Positions 15,951-24,433 of a stretch of DNA of 64,000 bases are shown here, piece by piece. A program made the position numbers and the translations under genes. The notes under the pieces are model-generated. The model was not told where the DNA came from. It saw only the letters and a program-made list of their open reading frames with translations, and searched no databases. How positions within the stretch are numbered: position 1 is the first letter of the stretch; the number at the start of each line of letters is the position of its first letter. The stretch comes from Phenylobacterium sp. RIFCSPHIGHO2_01_FULL_69_31 (GTDB lineage: Bacteria > Pseudomonadota > Alphaproteobacteria > Caulobacterales > Caulobacteraceae). The stretch is from contig NZ_MHXN01000028.1 of the NCBI RefSeq assembly GCF_001824475.1, forward strand, positions 1 through 64,000. The letters are read 5' to 3'.

Positions 15951-16475
15951 ATGCTGTTTCGCGAGACCGAGTACGCTCGACCAACGCCGACGCAATACGC
16001 CCTCCTGGGCGAGGCGGTGGTCGACTGGTCCATCATCGACCTCTTGGTGGAGTCCTTGCTCGCCCGGCTCGTCCGTGCGCCGGATTTTCCGATGCTCGCC
16101 ATCACCAAACGGCTCGGCGCCGACGCCCGCAACGCAGCCCTCCAGGCGCTCGCTGAGATGCATGAGCAACGGTACGGAGGGCGGGCCCTGCCTTCCGAGG
16201 CCGTCGCCAAAGTCGCGCTGATCCGCAAGCGCCTCGAAGCGTTGAAGCCGTTCCGGAACCGTGTGGCTCATTGGATCTGGATGCGGCAGTCCGACGACGC
16301 GTTGTTCGGTACGCCCATGGTCGGCCGCGTGCCGAAGCGCGGGCGTGACGAGGGCATGGTGATGACCAATGCCGAACTGCGCGCGCACCTCGACGAACTG
16401 CCGTCACTTGCCGCGCTCATCGAAGCGGCTTTGCAGGCCCTTCCGGAGGTCGACGAGCGCAGCCTGTTGTCCTGA
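15951..16475 (+). CDS. HEPN-like protein inserted between copG and trbB
   Basis: 174 residues, all-helical by appearance, without signal peptide or membrane segments. LKPFRNRVAHWIW contains an R-x4-H motif (RNRVAH) as in HEPN-fold RNases and related DUF4145-like proteins; an early helix VVDWSIIDLLVESLLARL fits the same fold. It has a near-perfect ribosome site (GGAGGTGA) upstream. It is not part of the usual trb backbone, where trbB follows copG. It is followed by a 9-bp GC hairpin, so it looks like a self-contained insert. Function is unknown; toxin or defence roles are possible for HEPN proteins. Confidence 0.65.
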   Translation: MLFRETEYARPTPTQYALLGEAVVDWSIIDLLVESLLARLVRAPDFPMLAITKRLGADARNAALQALAEMHEQRYGGRALPSEAVAKVALIRKRLEALKPFRNRVAHWIWMRQSDDALFGTPMVGRVPKRGRDEGMVMTNAELRAHLDELPSLAALIEAALQALPEVDERSLLS

Positions 16476-16476
16476 T

Positions 16477-16498
16477 CGGGCGGCGTGATCGCCGCCCG
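16477..16498 (+). terminator. 9-bp GC hairpin after the HEPN-like gene
   Basis: CGGGCGGCG-TGAT-CGCCGCCCG is a perfect stem starting one base after the stop codon. There is no T-run, so it may be a weak or Rho-assisted terminator, or a 3'-end stabiliser. Confidence 0.55.
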
Positions 16499-16574
16499 TC
16501 AGCAATCACGCGCTGTAGCCCTACTACGACAGAACCCTTGTTGAAGACCGGTCACTCCGGCGCTCATTAGTGAC

Positions 16575-16607
16575 CCCGTTTTCTACGGCCAGCCGGCCGA
16601 AAACGGG
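16575..16607. promoter_or_regulatory. 9-bp inverted repeat masking the trbB ribosome site
   Basis: CCCGTTTTC (16575-16583) and GAAAACGGG (16599-16607) pair perfectly across a 15-nt loop. The right arm overlaps the GGAG that serves trbB (GTG at 16616). It may be an operator for the trb operon or an RNA stem that hides the ribosome site. Confidence 0.55.
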
Positions 16608-16615
16608 AGCGTCCG

Positions 16616-17599
16616 GTGTCGATCACCCCGATCCGCAATGAGGTCTTCGTGCGCAGCGCCAGGATGCTGCGCACAGCCCTCGGCCCGCGCATCGCTGGCT
16701 GGCTCGATGACGCCGAAGTCGTCGAAGTGATGCTCAATCCGGACGGCCAGCTTTGGCTGGACCGGCTGGGCGCCGGCCTCCAGCGCACGGGTTGCGAGCT
16801 GACCCCCGAAGACGGCGAGCGGATCGTACGCCTGGTGGCCCATCACGTGGGCGCCGAAGTGCATGCGGGCGCCCCGCGGGTTTCCGCCGAGCTGCCGGAG
16901 AGTGGCGAGCGGTTCGAGGGACTGCTCCCGCCGGTCGTGGCGGCCCCCACGTTCGCGATCCGCAAGCCGGCCGTCGCGGTGTTCACGCTGCAGGACTACG
17001 TCGACGCCGGCGTCATGGGCGCGGCTGCGGCGGATGTCCTCCGCCGCGCGGTCGCCGAGCGGCGGAACATCCTGGTCGCCGGCGGGACCTCCACGGGGAA
17101 AACCACGCTGGCCAACGCGCTGTTGGCCGAGGTCGCCAAGACCAGCGACCGCGTGGTGCTCATCGAAGACACTCGGGAGCTTCAGTGCGCCGCGCCGAAC
17201 CTGGTGGCGCTTCGGACGAAGGATGGCGTTGCCTCGCTGGCGGACCTCGTCCGGTCGTCCCTGCGGCTGCGCCCCGACCGCATCCCAATCGGAGAGGTGC
17301 GTGGCGCGGAAGCGCTCGACCTGCTCAAGGCGTGGGGGACCGGCCATCCGGGCGGCATCGGCACCATCCACGCCGGCACGGCGCGGGGCGCGCTGCGGCG
17401 GCTCGAGCAGCTGGTCCAGGAGGCGGTGCCGGTCGTCCCCCGCGCCCTGATCGCCGAAACCATCGACCTGATCGGCGTCCTGAACGGGCGAGGTGCGGAT
17501 CGCCGCCTCACCGAACTCTGCGCCGTGACGGACCTCGCCGCCGACGGCGAGTACCGCATCGCCGACGTGAGCGCGGCTTCCCAAGGAGAGCTTCCATGA
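16616..17599 (+). CDS. trbB: P-type conjugative transfer ATPase TrbB (VirB11)
   Basis: 327 residues of the VirB11/TrbB secretion ATPase family. Walker [13 protein letters not shown] at about 156-167, Asp box [10 protein letters not shown], Walker B-like [15 protein letters not shown] and the His box [14 protein letters not shown] are all present. It is a hexameric cytoplasmic motor that drives pilus assembly and transfer. GTG at 16616 has GGGAG upstream. It is the first gene of the trb operon; its end overlaps trbC by 4 nt. Confidence 0.93.
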   Translation: MSITPIRNEVFVRSARMLRTALGPRIAGWLDDAEVVEVMLNPDGQLWLDRLGAGLQRTGCELTPEDGERIVRLVAHHVGAEVHAGAPRVSAELPESGERFEGLLPPVVAAPTFAIRKPAVAVFTLQDYVDAGVMGAAAADVLRRAVAERRNILVAGGTSTGKTTLANALLAEVAKTSDRVVLIEDTRELQCAAPNLVALRTKDGVASLADLVRSSLRLRPDRIPIGEVRGAEALDLLKAWGTGHPGGIGTIHAGTARGALRRLEQLVQEAVPVVPRALIAETIDLIGVLNGRGADRRLTELCAVTDLAADGEYRIADVSAASQGELP

Positions 17600-17916
17600 T
17601 CCGCCGCATCCACGAGCGGCTCGCGAGTGCGAGCGCCCTCGCTACCGTCTGGCTGCTCGCCGGGCCGGCCTACGCCGCCGGCTCCTCCATGCCCTGGGAA
17701 GCCCCGCTGCAGAAAATCCTGCAATCGATCGAGGGCCCCGTGGCCAAGATCATCGCGGTGATCATCATCATCACCACAGGCCTGACCCTGGCCTTTGGCG
17801 ACACCTCGGGGGGCTTTCGCCGGCTGATCCAGATCGTCTTCGGCCTCTCGATCGCCTTCGCCGCCTCCAGCTTCTTCCTGTCCTTCTTCTCGTTCGGCGG
17901 CGGGGCGCTGGTCTGA
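17596..17916 (+). CDS. trbC: Conjugative pilin TrbC (VirB2)
   Basis: 106 residues: an N-terminal signal segment ending near PAYAAG, then two membrane helices (about 47-67 and 75-98) with a short polar loop (FGDTSGGFRR), the usual TrbC/VirB2 layout. It is the main pilus subunit, probably processed by the TraF peptidase at 10214. ATG at 17596 overlaps the trbB stop (ATGA) and AAGGAG lies upstream. Its stop overlaps trbD (TGATG). Confidence 0.9.
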   Translation: MIRRIHERLASASALATVWLLAGPAYAAGSSMPWEAPLQKILQSIEGPVAKIIAVIIIITTGLTLAFGDTSGGFRRLIQIVFGLSIAFAASSFFLSFFSFGGGALV

Positions 17917-18185
17917 TGCAGCAGACGCCCACGCCTCCTGGCTTCGAAGCCCCGGTTCACCGCGCCCTCACCGAGCCGGTGCTGTTGGCCGGCGCGCCGC
18001 GCGCCTTCGCCATCGTCAACGGCACCCTGGCGGCCGCCATCGGGCTGGGCCTGCGGCTGTGGATCGCCGGCCTGGCGCTTTGGCTGATCGGCCACGCCTT
18101 CGCCGTCTGGGCCGCTAAGCGCGACCCGCACTTCGTCGAGGTGGTGCGGCGGCACGTCCGCATCCCGCCTTACCTGGGGATCTGA
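17916..18185 (+). CDS. trbD: Conjugal transfer protein TrbD (VirB3)
   Basis: 89 residues starting MQQTPTPPGFEAPVHRALTEPVLLAGAPRAFAI, the conserved TrbD/VirB3 beginning. Two adjacent membrane helices (about 30-70) and the C-terminal HFVEVVRRHVRIPPYL complete the family pattern. It is an inner-membrane partner of TrbE in the type IV secretion machine. The start overlaps the trbC stop, and trbE follows after 4 nt. Confidence 0.92.
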   Translation: MQQTPTPPGFEAPVHRALTEPVLLAGAPRAFAIVNGTLAAAIGLGLRLWIAGLALWLIGHAFAVWAAKRDPHFVEVVRRHVRIPPYLGI

Positions 18186-18189
18186 GGCG

Positions 18190-20640
18190 ATGTTCGACCT
18201 TCGCGAATACCGCCGACGTGCGGCCCAACTGCCCGACTTCCTGCCGTGGGCGGCTCTGGTCGAGCAGGGCGTGGTCCTCAACAAGGACGGCGGGTTTCAG
18301 CGCACCGCGCGCTTCCGCGGGCCGGACCTGGACTCGGCGACGGCGTCCGAGCTCGTCTCCGCCGCGGCGCGGCTGAACAACGCGCTGCGGCGGCTCGGTT
18401 CCGGCTGGGCCGTGTTCGTGGAAGCCCAGCGCAATGCGGCCGATGCCTACCCGCTCAGCGACTTCCCCGACCCGGTGTCGGCGCTGGTGGACGAGGAGCG
18501 CCGGGCTCAGTTCGAGGAATACGGGGCGCACTTCGACAGCGCGTACTTCCTGACCTTCGTCTTCCTGCCGCCCGCCGAGAACACCGCCCGGGCTGAGTCC
18601 TGGCTGTATGAGGGGCGAGAGCGCCGCGGCGTCGACTGGCGCGAGGCGCTGGCCGGCTTCGTCGACCGGACGGATCGGGTCCTGGCGTTGCTCGAAGGCT
18701 TTGTGCCCGAAGCGGCGTGGCTCACCGACGCCGAGACCCTGACCTACCTGCATTCGACGGTGTCGACCCACCGCCACCGCGTCGGCGTGCCGGACACGCC
18801 CATGCATCTGGATGTGCTGCTTGCCGACCAGCCGCTCACCGGCGGCCTCGAACCGCGGCTGGGAACGGCGCACCTGCGGGTGCTGACCATCAGCGGCTTC
18901 CCGGCTGCGACATGGCCCGGGCTGCTCGACGAGCTCAATCGCCTGGCGTTTCCCTACCGCTGGTCCACGCGCGCGATCTGCCTGGACAAGGTCGACGCCG
19001 CCAAGCTGCTGGGCCGGATCCGCCGCCAATGGTTCGCCAAGCGCAAGTCGATCATGGCGATCCTGAAGGAGGTGCTGACCAACGAGGCCGCGGCGCTGGT
19101 CGACACGGACGCTCAGAACAAGGCGCTCGATGCCGACGAGGCCCTGCAGGACCTCGGCGCCGACGTTGTCGGGCATGCCTTCGTGACCGCCACGGCGTGC
19201 GTCTGGGACGAGGACGCGGGCCGAGCCGACGCCAAGCTGCGGCTGGTCGAGAAGGCGATCCAAGCTCGCGACTTCACCTGCATGGTTGAGACCATCAACG
19301 CGGTGGAAGCCTGGCTCGGCAGCCTTCCGGGCCACGCCTACGCCAATGTGCGCCAGCCGCCGATCTCGACCCTCAACCTGGCGCACATGATCCCGCTTTC
19401 GGCGGTGTGGGCGGGGCCGCAGCGGAACGCGCACCTGAACGGACCGCCGCTGTTCTTCGCGCAGACGGAAGGCTCGACGCCCTTCAGGTTCTCGACCCAC
19501 GTCGGGGACGTCGGCCACAGCATGGTGGTGGGGCCGACCGGGGCAGGGAAGAGCGTGCTGTTGGCGCTCATGGCCCTGCAGTTCCGCCGCTACCCCGCCG
19601 GCCAGGTCTTCGCCTTCGACTTCGGCGGCTCGATCCGGGCCGCGGCGCTGGCGATGGGCGGCGACTTCCACGATCTCGGCGGAGCGCTCGCGGACGATGA
19701 GACTCCGCCCGTCGCGCTGCAGCCGCTGGGCCACATCCAGGATTCGGCTGAACGCGCCTGGGCTGCGGAGTGGCTGGCTGGGGTGCTGGCCCGAGAAGGG
19801 GTCGCGGTCACGCCCGAGGTGAAGGAGCATCTCTGGACCGCGCTCCGATCGCTGGCCTCCGCCCCCGAGGCCGAGCGGACCCTCACCGGGCTGTCGGTCC
19901 TGCTGCAGTCCAACGCGTTGAAACGTGCCCTTCAGCCCTACACCGTCGCGGGTCCGTGGGGTCGGCTCCTCGACGCAGAGAGCGAGCGCCTGGGTTCGGC
20001 CTCCGTGCAGGCGTTCGAGACCGAGGGGCTAGTGGGCTCGGCGGCGGCGCCGGCCGTGCTCGCCTACCTGTTCCATCGGGTCCAGTCGCGGCTCGATGGG
20101 CGCCCGACCCTGGTGGTGGTCGACGAAGGCTGGCTGGCCCTCGACGACGCCACCTTCGGCGCCCAGCTGCGGGAATGGCTGAAGACGCTGCGCAAGAAGA
20201 ACGCCTCGGTGGTGTTCGCCACCCAATCGCTCGCCGACATTGAGACGAGCGCGATCGCAGCCTCGATCATCGAAAGCTGCCCCACTCGCATCTTCCTGCC
20301 GAACGACCGCGCGCAGGAGCCGCAGATCGCAGCCGCCTATGCGAGGTTCGGTCTCAACGAGCGGCAGGTGGAGATCCTCAGTCGGGCGATACCGAAGCGC
20401 GACTACTACTGCCAGTCCCGTCGCGGGAACCGGCTTTTCGAGCTCGGGCTAGGGCGGGTGGCGCTCGCCTTCTGCGCCGCTTCCGCCAAGGCGGACCAGC
20501 TGGTGATCGCCGAGCTACTCGAACGTCACGGCCCCAGCGGGTTCGCGGCCGCGTGGCTCGAACACCGCAGCCTCCCGTGGGCGGCGGACCTGATCCGCCT
20601 GCAGGCCAAAGCGCCACCTCAACTGGAGATCGCCCGATGA
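18190..20640 (+). CDS. trbE: Conjugal transfer ATPase TrbE (VirB4)
   Basis: 816 residues, normal for VirB4/TrbE. The N-terminal CagE/TrbE/VirB domain covers about 170-390. The ATPase domain has Walker A VGPTGAGKSVLL (about 447-458), Walker B LVVVDEGW (about 640-647) and the downstream FATQSLADIETS. It energises pilus assembly and substrate transfer at the inner membrane. ATG at 18190. The stop overlaps trbJ (ATGA). Confidence 0.94.
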   Translation: MFDLREYRRRAAQLPDFLPWAALVEQGVVLNKDGGFQRTARFRGPDLDSATASELVSAAARLNNALRRLGSGWAVFVEAQRNAADAYPLSDFPDPVSALVDEERRAQFEEYGAHFDSAYFLTFVFLPPAENTARAESWLYEGRERRGVDWREALAGFVDRTDRVLALLEGFVPEAAWLTDAETLTYLHSTVSTHRHRVGVPDTPMHLDVLLADQPLTGGLEPRLGTAHLRVLTISGFPAATWPGLLDELNRLAFPYRWSTRAICLDKVDAAKLLGRIRRQWFAKRKSIMAILKEVLTNEAAALVDTDAQNKALDADEALQDLGADVVGHAFVTATACVWDEDAGRADAKLRLVEKAIQARDFTCMVETINAVEAWLGSLPGHAYANVRQPPISTLNLAHMIPLSAVWAGPQRNAHLNGPPLFFAQTEGSTPFRFSTHVGDVGHSMVVGPTGAGKSVLLALMALQFRRYPAGQVFAFDFGGSIRAAALAMGGDFHDLGGALADDETPPVALQPLGHIQDSAERAWAAEWLAGVLAREGVAVTPEVKEHLWTALRSLASAPEAERTLTGLSVLLQSNALKRALQPYTVAGPWGRLLDAESERLGSASVQAFETEGLVGSAAAPAVLAYLFHRVQSRLDGRPTLVVVDEGWLALDDATFGAQLREWLKTLRKKNASVVFATQSLADIETSAIAASIIESCPTRIFLPNDRAQEPQIAAAYARFGLNERQVEILSRAIPKRDYYCQSRRGNRLFELGLGRVALAFCAASAKADQLVIAELLERHGPSGFAAAWLEHRSLPWAADLIRLQAKAPPQLEIAR

Positions 20641-21371
20641 AGACCCGCACGCCCTGGCTGGCCCCGCTCGTGTGCTCGACAAGTCTCGTCCTGGCCTTGC
20701 CCACCCCGGCGGGGGCGCAGCTCACCGTCTATGACCCGACCAACTACGCCTCGAACGTGATGCAGGCGGCGCGCGCCTTGGAGCAAATCAACAATCAGGT
20801 CCGCAGCCTGCAGAACCAGGCCCTGAGCCTGACGAACCAGGCTCGCAATCTGGCCCAGCTGCCGTACTCCTCGCTCCAGACGGTGCAGGGCAATCTTGGG
20901 CGCATCAGCGGACTGATGCAGCAGGCGCAGCGCGTCGCCTACGACGTCCAGGCGATCCAGCGAGAGTTCGGTAAGAACTACACGGTCAGCGCCGGAAGCC
21001 GCGACGCCGACCTGATCGCCTCGGCCAACGCTCGTTGGCTGAACTCGGCGGCGGCTTTCCAGCACGCCCTTCAGGTGCAGGCCGGGGTGGTGGCCGGACT
21101 GCCCAGCGCGCGCACCGAGCTGTCCAACCTCGTCGGCGCCAGCCAGGGCGCGGGTGGCATCCTCCAGGCGACCCAGGCCGGAAACCAGCTCCTCGCCCTG
21201 CAGAGCCAGCAGCTGACGGACGTCACCGCGATGATGGCCGCCCAAGGCCGCGCCGCGGCGCTGGAGCAGGCCGAGCGGGCAGCGAGCCGGGCGCAGGCGC
21301 AAGAGCAGTTTCGCCGGTTCCTGGATCGGCGCCAGGGTTATCAGGCCCATCCCGTGGAGATGTACCGATGA
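20637..21371 (+). CDS. trbJ: Conjugal transfer protein TrbJ (VirB5)
   Basis: 244 residues: a signal peptide (about 1-27, ending PAGAQ), then TVYDPTNYASNVMQAARALEQINNQVRSLQNQ, the conserved TrbJ start, and long helical Gln/Ala-rich repeats. A periplasmic, minor pilus component at the tip, like VirB5. Starts inside the trbE stop (ATGA at 20637) and overlaps the TrbK-like lipoprotein gene by 4 nt. Gene order B-C-D-E-J-K-L-F-G-I is the Ti-plasmid order. Confidence 0.92.
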   Translation: MKTRTPWLAPLVCSTSLVLALPTPAGAQLTVYDPTNYASNVMQAARALEQINNQVRSLQNQALSLTNQARNLAQLPYSSLQTVQGNLGRISGLMQQAQRVAYDVQAIQREFGKNYTVSAGSRDADLIASANARWLNSAAAFQHALQVQAGVVAGLPSARTELSNLVGASQGAGGILQATQAGNQLLALQSQQLTDVTAMMAAQGRAAALEQAERAASRAQAQEQFRRFLDRRQGYQAHPVEMYR

Positions 21372-21607
21372 CCCGCCTGATCCTGTCCGTTGCTTCCACC
21401 GTCGCCGTCCTGCTCGCCGCCGGCTGCGACCGCGCTTCTCCGGCCGCGAACGAAGCTCCAAAGGCAATGAGTGGCCCCGAGTTGGCACAGGAGCGCGACA
21501 GGTGCCGCGACCTTGGCCTCAAGGCGAATGACGACGCTGCGTGCAAGGCCGTCCTCCAGGAGCGCCGTGACCGCTTCCTCGGCAAAGACAAGGATCCGCC
21601 GAGATGA
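21368..21607 (+). CDS. trbK: TrbK-like entry-exclusion lipoprotein
   Basis: 79 residues: a lipoprotein signal with lipobox LLAAGC (mature Cys about 20), then a short charged domain with two further Cys (RCRDLGL, AACKAVL). It occupies the trbK place between trbJ and trbL and fits the TrbK-alt pattern. TrbK blocks entry of the same element into cells that already carry it. Overlaps its neighbours by 4 nt on each side. A longer upstream reading in this frame is a shadow of trbJ. Confidence 0.85.
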   Translation: MTRLILSVASTVAVLLAAGCDRASPAANEAPKAMSGPELAQERDRCRDLGLKANDDAACKAVLQERRDRFLGKDKDPPR

Positions 21608-22770
21608 ACCCCGGCGTCGCTGACCGCTTCCTGGATGTCTTCTCGCGCTACATCGACTCCGGCTTCGGCCTGCTCGGCGGAGAGGTTGCCTTCCTCGCGA
21701 GCACCCTGGTGGTGATCGACGTCACCCTGGCGGCGCTGTTCTGGTCCTGGTCGGCCGGCGACGACGTGATCGCCCGGCTCATCAAGAAGACGCTCTACGT
21801 CGGCTTCTTCGCCTTCCTGCTGTCGAACTTCAACGGACTGGCGAAAATCGTCTTCCAGTCCTTCTCGGGTCTGGGCCTCAAGGCTGCGGGCAGCGGCATG
21901 TCCGCCGCCGACGTCCTGCGGCCAGGCAAGCTGGCGCAATCAGGCATCGATGCGGGAAAGCCGATCCTGGAATCCGCCATGCAGATGTGCGGCTTCCCGC
22001 AGTTCTTCGACAACTTCCCTCAAATCGCGGTGCTGATGGTCGCCTGGCTGATCGTGCTGGTCGCCTTCTTCGTCCTCGCGGTGCAGCTCTTCGTCACCCT
22101 GATCGAGTTCAAGCTGACGACGCTGGCGGGCTTCATCCTGGTGCCCTTCGGCCTCTTCGGTCGGACGGCCTTTCTCGCCGAGCGCGTCCTCGGGAATGTC
22201 GTCGCCTCCGGCGTGAAGGTCCTGGTGCTCGCGGTGATCGTCGGCATCGGCTCCACCCTGTTCGGCGAGTTCATCCAGGACTTCGGCGGACAAGAACCTT
22301 CGCTCGAGGAGGTGCTCTCGCTGGCGCTGGCGTCGCTCTGTCTCCTCGGCCTCGGCATCTTCGGGCCCGCCATCGCCAACGGCCTGGTGTCGGGCGCGCC
22401 GCAGCTCGGGGCAGGGGCCGCCGTCGGGACTGGCCTTGCCGCCGGTGGCCTGGCGGCTGCTGGCGCCATGGGCGCGCGCGCCGCGATCGGCGCCGGCGTC
22501 GGGGGCGCGCGAGGCGCCATCGCTGCCGCGCGTGGCTTCCGCTCCGGCCCCTCGGGCTCCGGCGACAGCGGCTTGCGGCCCACTCCGCCCTCCGGACCCG
22601 GCGGCCCCTCGGGTGGTGGGTCTAGCGGCGGCGGCGCGCCGGCGTGGGCTCGCCAATACCAGCGCCGTCAGGAGGCCGCTCATGGCGCAGCGACCGCCGC
22701 GCACGCCCTTCGTTCCGGCGACCATCCCGGCGGCGGAACCTCCGTCTCGCTCGCAGAGGATCGGTCATGA
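21604..22770 (+). CDS. trbL: P-type conjugative transfer protein TrbL (VirB6)
   Basis: 388 residues of a multi-spanning inner-membrane protein with about six helices in 25-265, including the strongly hydrophobic VLMVAWLIVLVAFFVLAVQL and the conserved FKLTTLAGFILVPFGLFGRTAFLAE. The C-terminal 100 residues are Gly/Ser/Pro-rich and low in complexity, as usual for TrbL. It forms part of the inner-membrane channel. Coupled to trbK and trbF by 4-nt overlaps. Confidence 0.92.
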   Translation: MNPGVADRFLDVFSRYIDSGFGLLGGEVAFLASTLVVIDVTLAALFWSWSAGDDVIARLIKKTLYVGFFAFLLSNFNGLAKIVFQSFSGLGLKAAGSGMSAADVLRPGKLAQSGIDAGKPILESAMQMCGFPQFFDNFPQIAVLMVAWLIVLVAFFVLAVQLFVTLIEFKLTTLAGFILVPFGLFGRTAFLAERVLGNVVASGVKVLVLAVIVGIGSTLFGEFIQDFGGQEPSLEEVLSLALASLCLLGLGIFGPAIANGLVSGAPQLGAGAAVGTGLAAGGLAAAGAMGARAAIGAGVGGARGAIAAARGFRSGPSGSGDSGLRPTPPSGPGGPSGGGSSGGGAPAWARQYQRRQEAAHGAATAAHALRSGDHPGGGTSVSLAEDRS

Positions 22771-23453
22771 ACGTCTTCACTCGACCCGGGGTGCGCTATG
22801 GCGCGACCCCCGCCCTCGACACGCCTTACCAGCGCGCGGCGCAGGCTTGGGACGACCGTATCGGCTCTGCCCGGGTGCAGGCCCGCAACTGGCGACTGAT
22901 GGCGTTTGGCAGCCTGCTGCTGTCCGCTGGACTTTCCGGCGCCCTCGTCTGGCAGGGCGCCCGGGGCTCGGTGACCCCCTGGGTGGTGGAAGTCGATCGG
23001 CTCGGGCAGACCCAGGCGGTTGCGCCCGCAATAGCCGGGTACAAGCCGACCGACCCGCAGATCGCCTGGCACTTGGCGCGCTTCATTGAGGAGGTCCGTT
23101 CGATCCCCGCGGATCCCGTCGTCGTTCGGCAGAACTGGCTGCGCGCCTATGACTACGCCACCGACCGTGGCGCCCTGGCCCTCAACGAATACGCCCGCGC
23201 CAACGACCCCTTCAGCAAGGTGGGCCACACCCAGGTCGCCGTCGATGTCTCCAGCGTCATCCGCGCTTCGCCGGATAGCTTCCGCGTGGCCTGGGTCGAG
23301 CGCCGCTACGTGGACGGGGCGTTGGCGTCCACCGAGCGCTGGACCGCCATCCTCACCGTGGTCCTGCAGCCGCCCCGCTCGACGGAGCAGCTTCGCAAGA
23401 ACCCCTTGGGGGTCTTCGTCCACGCCCTGAACTGGTCACGGGAGCTGGGCTGA
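22767..23453 (+). CDS. trbF: Conjugal transfer protein TrbF (VirB8)
   Basis: 228 residues. A cytoplasmic N-tail (PYQRAAQAWDDRIGSARVQARNWR) precedes one membrane helix (about 45-65) and a periplasmic VirB8-type domain with VVEVDRLGQTQAVAP and FIEEVRSIPADPVVVRQNWLRAYDY. It scaffolds the inner-membrane complex. ATG at 22767 lies inside the trbL stop; the frame is open further upstream but only as trbL antiframe. The stop overlaps the trbG start (TGATG). Confidence 0.93.
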   Translation: MNVFTRPGVRYGATPALDTPYQRAAQAWDDRIGSARVQARNWRLMAFGSLLLSAGLSGALVWQGARGSVTPWVVEVDRLGQTQAVAPAIAGYKPTDPQIAWHLARFIEEVRSIPADPVVVRQNWLRAYDYATDRGALALNEYARANDPFSKVGHTQVAVDVSSVIRASPDSFRVAWVERRYVDGALASTERWTAILTVVLQPPRSTEQLRKNPLGVFVHALNWSRELG

Positions 23454-24433
23454 TGCGAGCCTCGACCCTGATCCTGATGCTGGCCGGGACGGCCCTCAGC
23501 GGCTGCGCGACGATGCAGGCCGAGCAATCCAAGCGCATGTCTACGGTCGCTGTCACCGCGCCTGCGCTCGCGCCAGCGCCGGTTCCACGCCGCCCGATCG
23601 TCGTGGCTTCGACGCCGGTTCCGAACCCGCCGGAGCGCCCCGCGCGAAGGCCCAGGGCAGGCCCTGTCCGGCGTGCGCCGGAGAGCAGCGATCCCGCCGC
23701 CCGGGTGGCCAGGGCCAATGCCGCCGCCAGGGTGCAGCCGACCGGATCGGCCTATGCGAACGCCGCGCAGATCTACCCCTACGCTGACGGCGCTCTGTTC
23801 CAGGTCTACACCGCGCCTGGCCGCATCACTGACATCACGCTCGAAGAGGGCGAAACTCTTTCCGGAACGGGGCCGGTGGCCGCCGGCGACACCGTGCGCT
23901 GGATCATCGGCGACACGGAAAGCGGTTCGGGACCAAGCCGGCGGGTGCACATCCTGGTCAAGCCGACCCGAGCCGATCTGCAAACCAATCTGGTGATCAA
24001 CACCAATCGCAGGACCTATCACCTGGAGCTGCGCGCGACGCCCGCGACCTACATGGCGTCGGTGGCTTGGCGCTACCCCGCCGATGAGGCCCTAGCGGCG
24101 GCCGAGAGCGTCGAGCGCTACGCGGCGCCCACCGTCGCCATCGAGCAGCTCAACTTCAACTACAAGATCTCCGGCGACCGTCCGTCCTGGCGTCCTGTGC
24201 GCGTGTTCGATGACGGCCGACAGACCTTCATCGAGTTTGGCCTCTCGGTGACACAAGGCGAGCTTCCGCCGCTCTTCGTAAGCGGCGCCGACGGGAAAGC
24301 GGCTGACCTCGTGAACTACCGGGTGAGCGGCCAGCGGATGGTGGTCGATCGCCTGTTCACTCGGGCCGAGCTGAGGCTCGGCGATCGTCGCGGCCAAAAG
24401 CGCGTGCGCATCGAACGCGGTGCGGGAGGATGA
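23453..24433 (+). CDS. trbG: P-type conjugative transfer protein TrbG (VirB9)
   Basis: 326 residues: an N-terminal lipobox-like signal (LSGCATM), a Pro/Arg-rich linker, then the TrbG/VirB9 domain (about 95-320) with YPYADGALFQVYTAPGRITDI, FNYKISGDRPSWRPVRVFDDG and VVDRLFTRAELRLG. It is an outer-membrane-complex component with TrbI. Fully overlapping starts and stops with trbF and trbI indicate one transcript. No trbH gene lies between trbG and trbI, unlike the Ti plasmid. Confidence 0.93.
   Translation: MRASTLILMLAGTALSGCATMQAEQSKRMSTVAVTAPALAPAPVPRRPIVVASTPVPNPPERPARRPRAGPVRRAPESSDPAARVARANAAARVQPTGSAYANAAQIYPYADGALFQVYTAPGRITDITLEEGETLSGTGPVAAGDTVRWIIGDTESGSGPSRRVHILVKPTRADLQTNLVINTNRRTYHLELRATPATYMASVAWRYPADEALAAAESVERYAAPTVAIEQLNFNYKISGDRPSWRPVRVFDDGRQTFIEFGLSVTQGELPPLFVSGADGKAADLVNYRVSGQRMVVDRLFTRAELRLGDRRGQKRVRIERGAGG

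Noticed and set aside
18115-19830. A 571-codon open frame antisense to trbE
   Set aside because: Same high-GC shadow effect; trbE on the plus strand has complete Walker motifs and family length.
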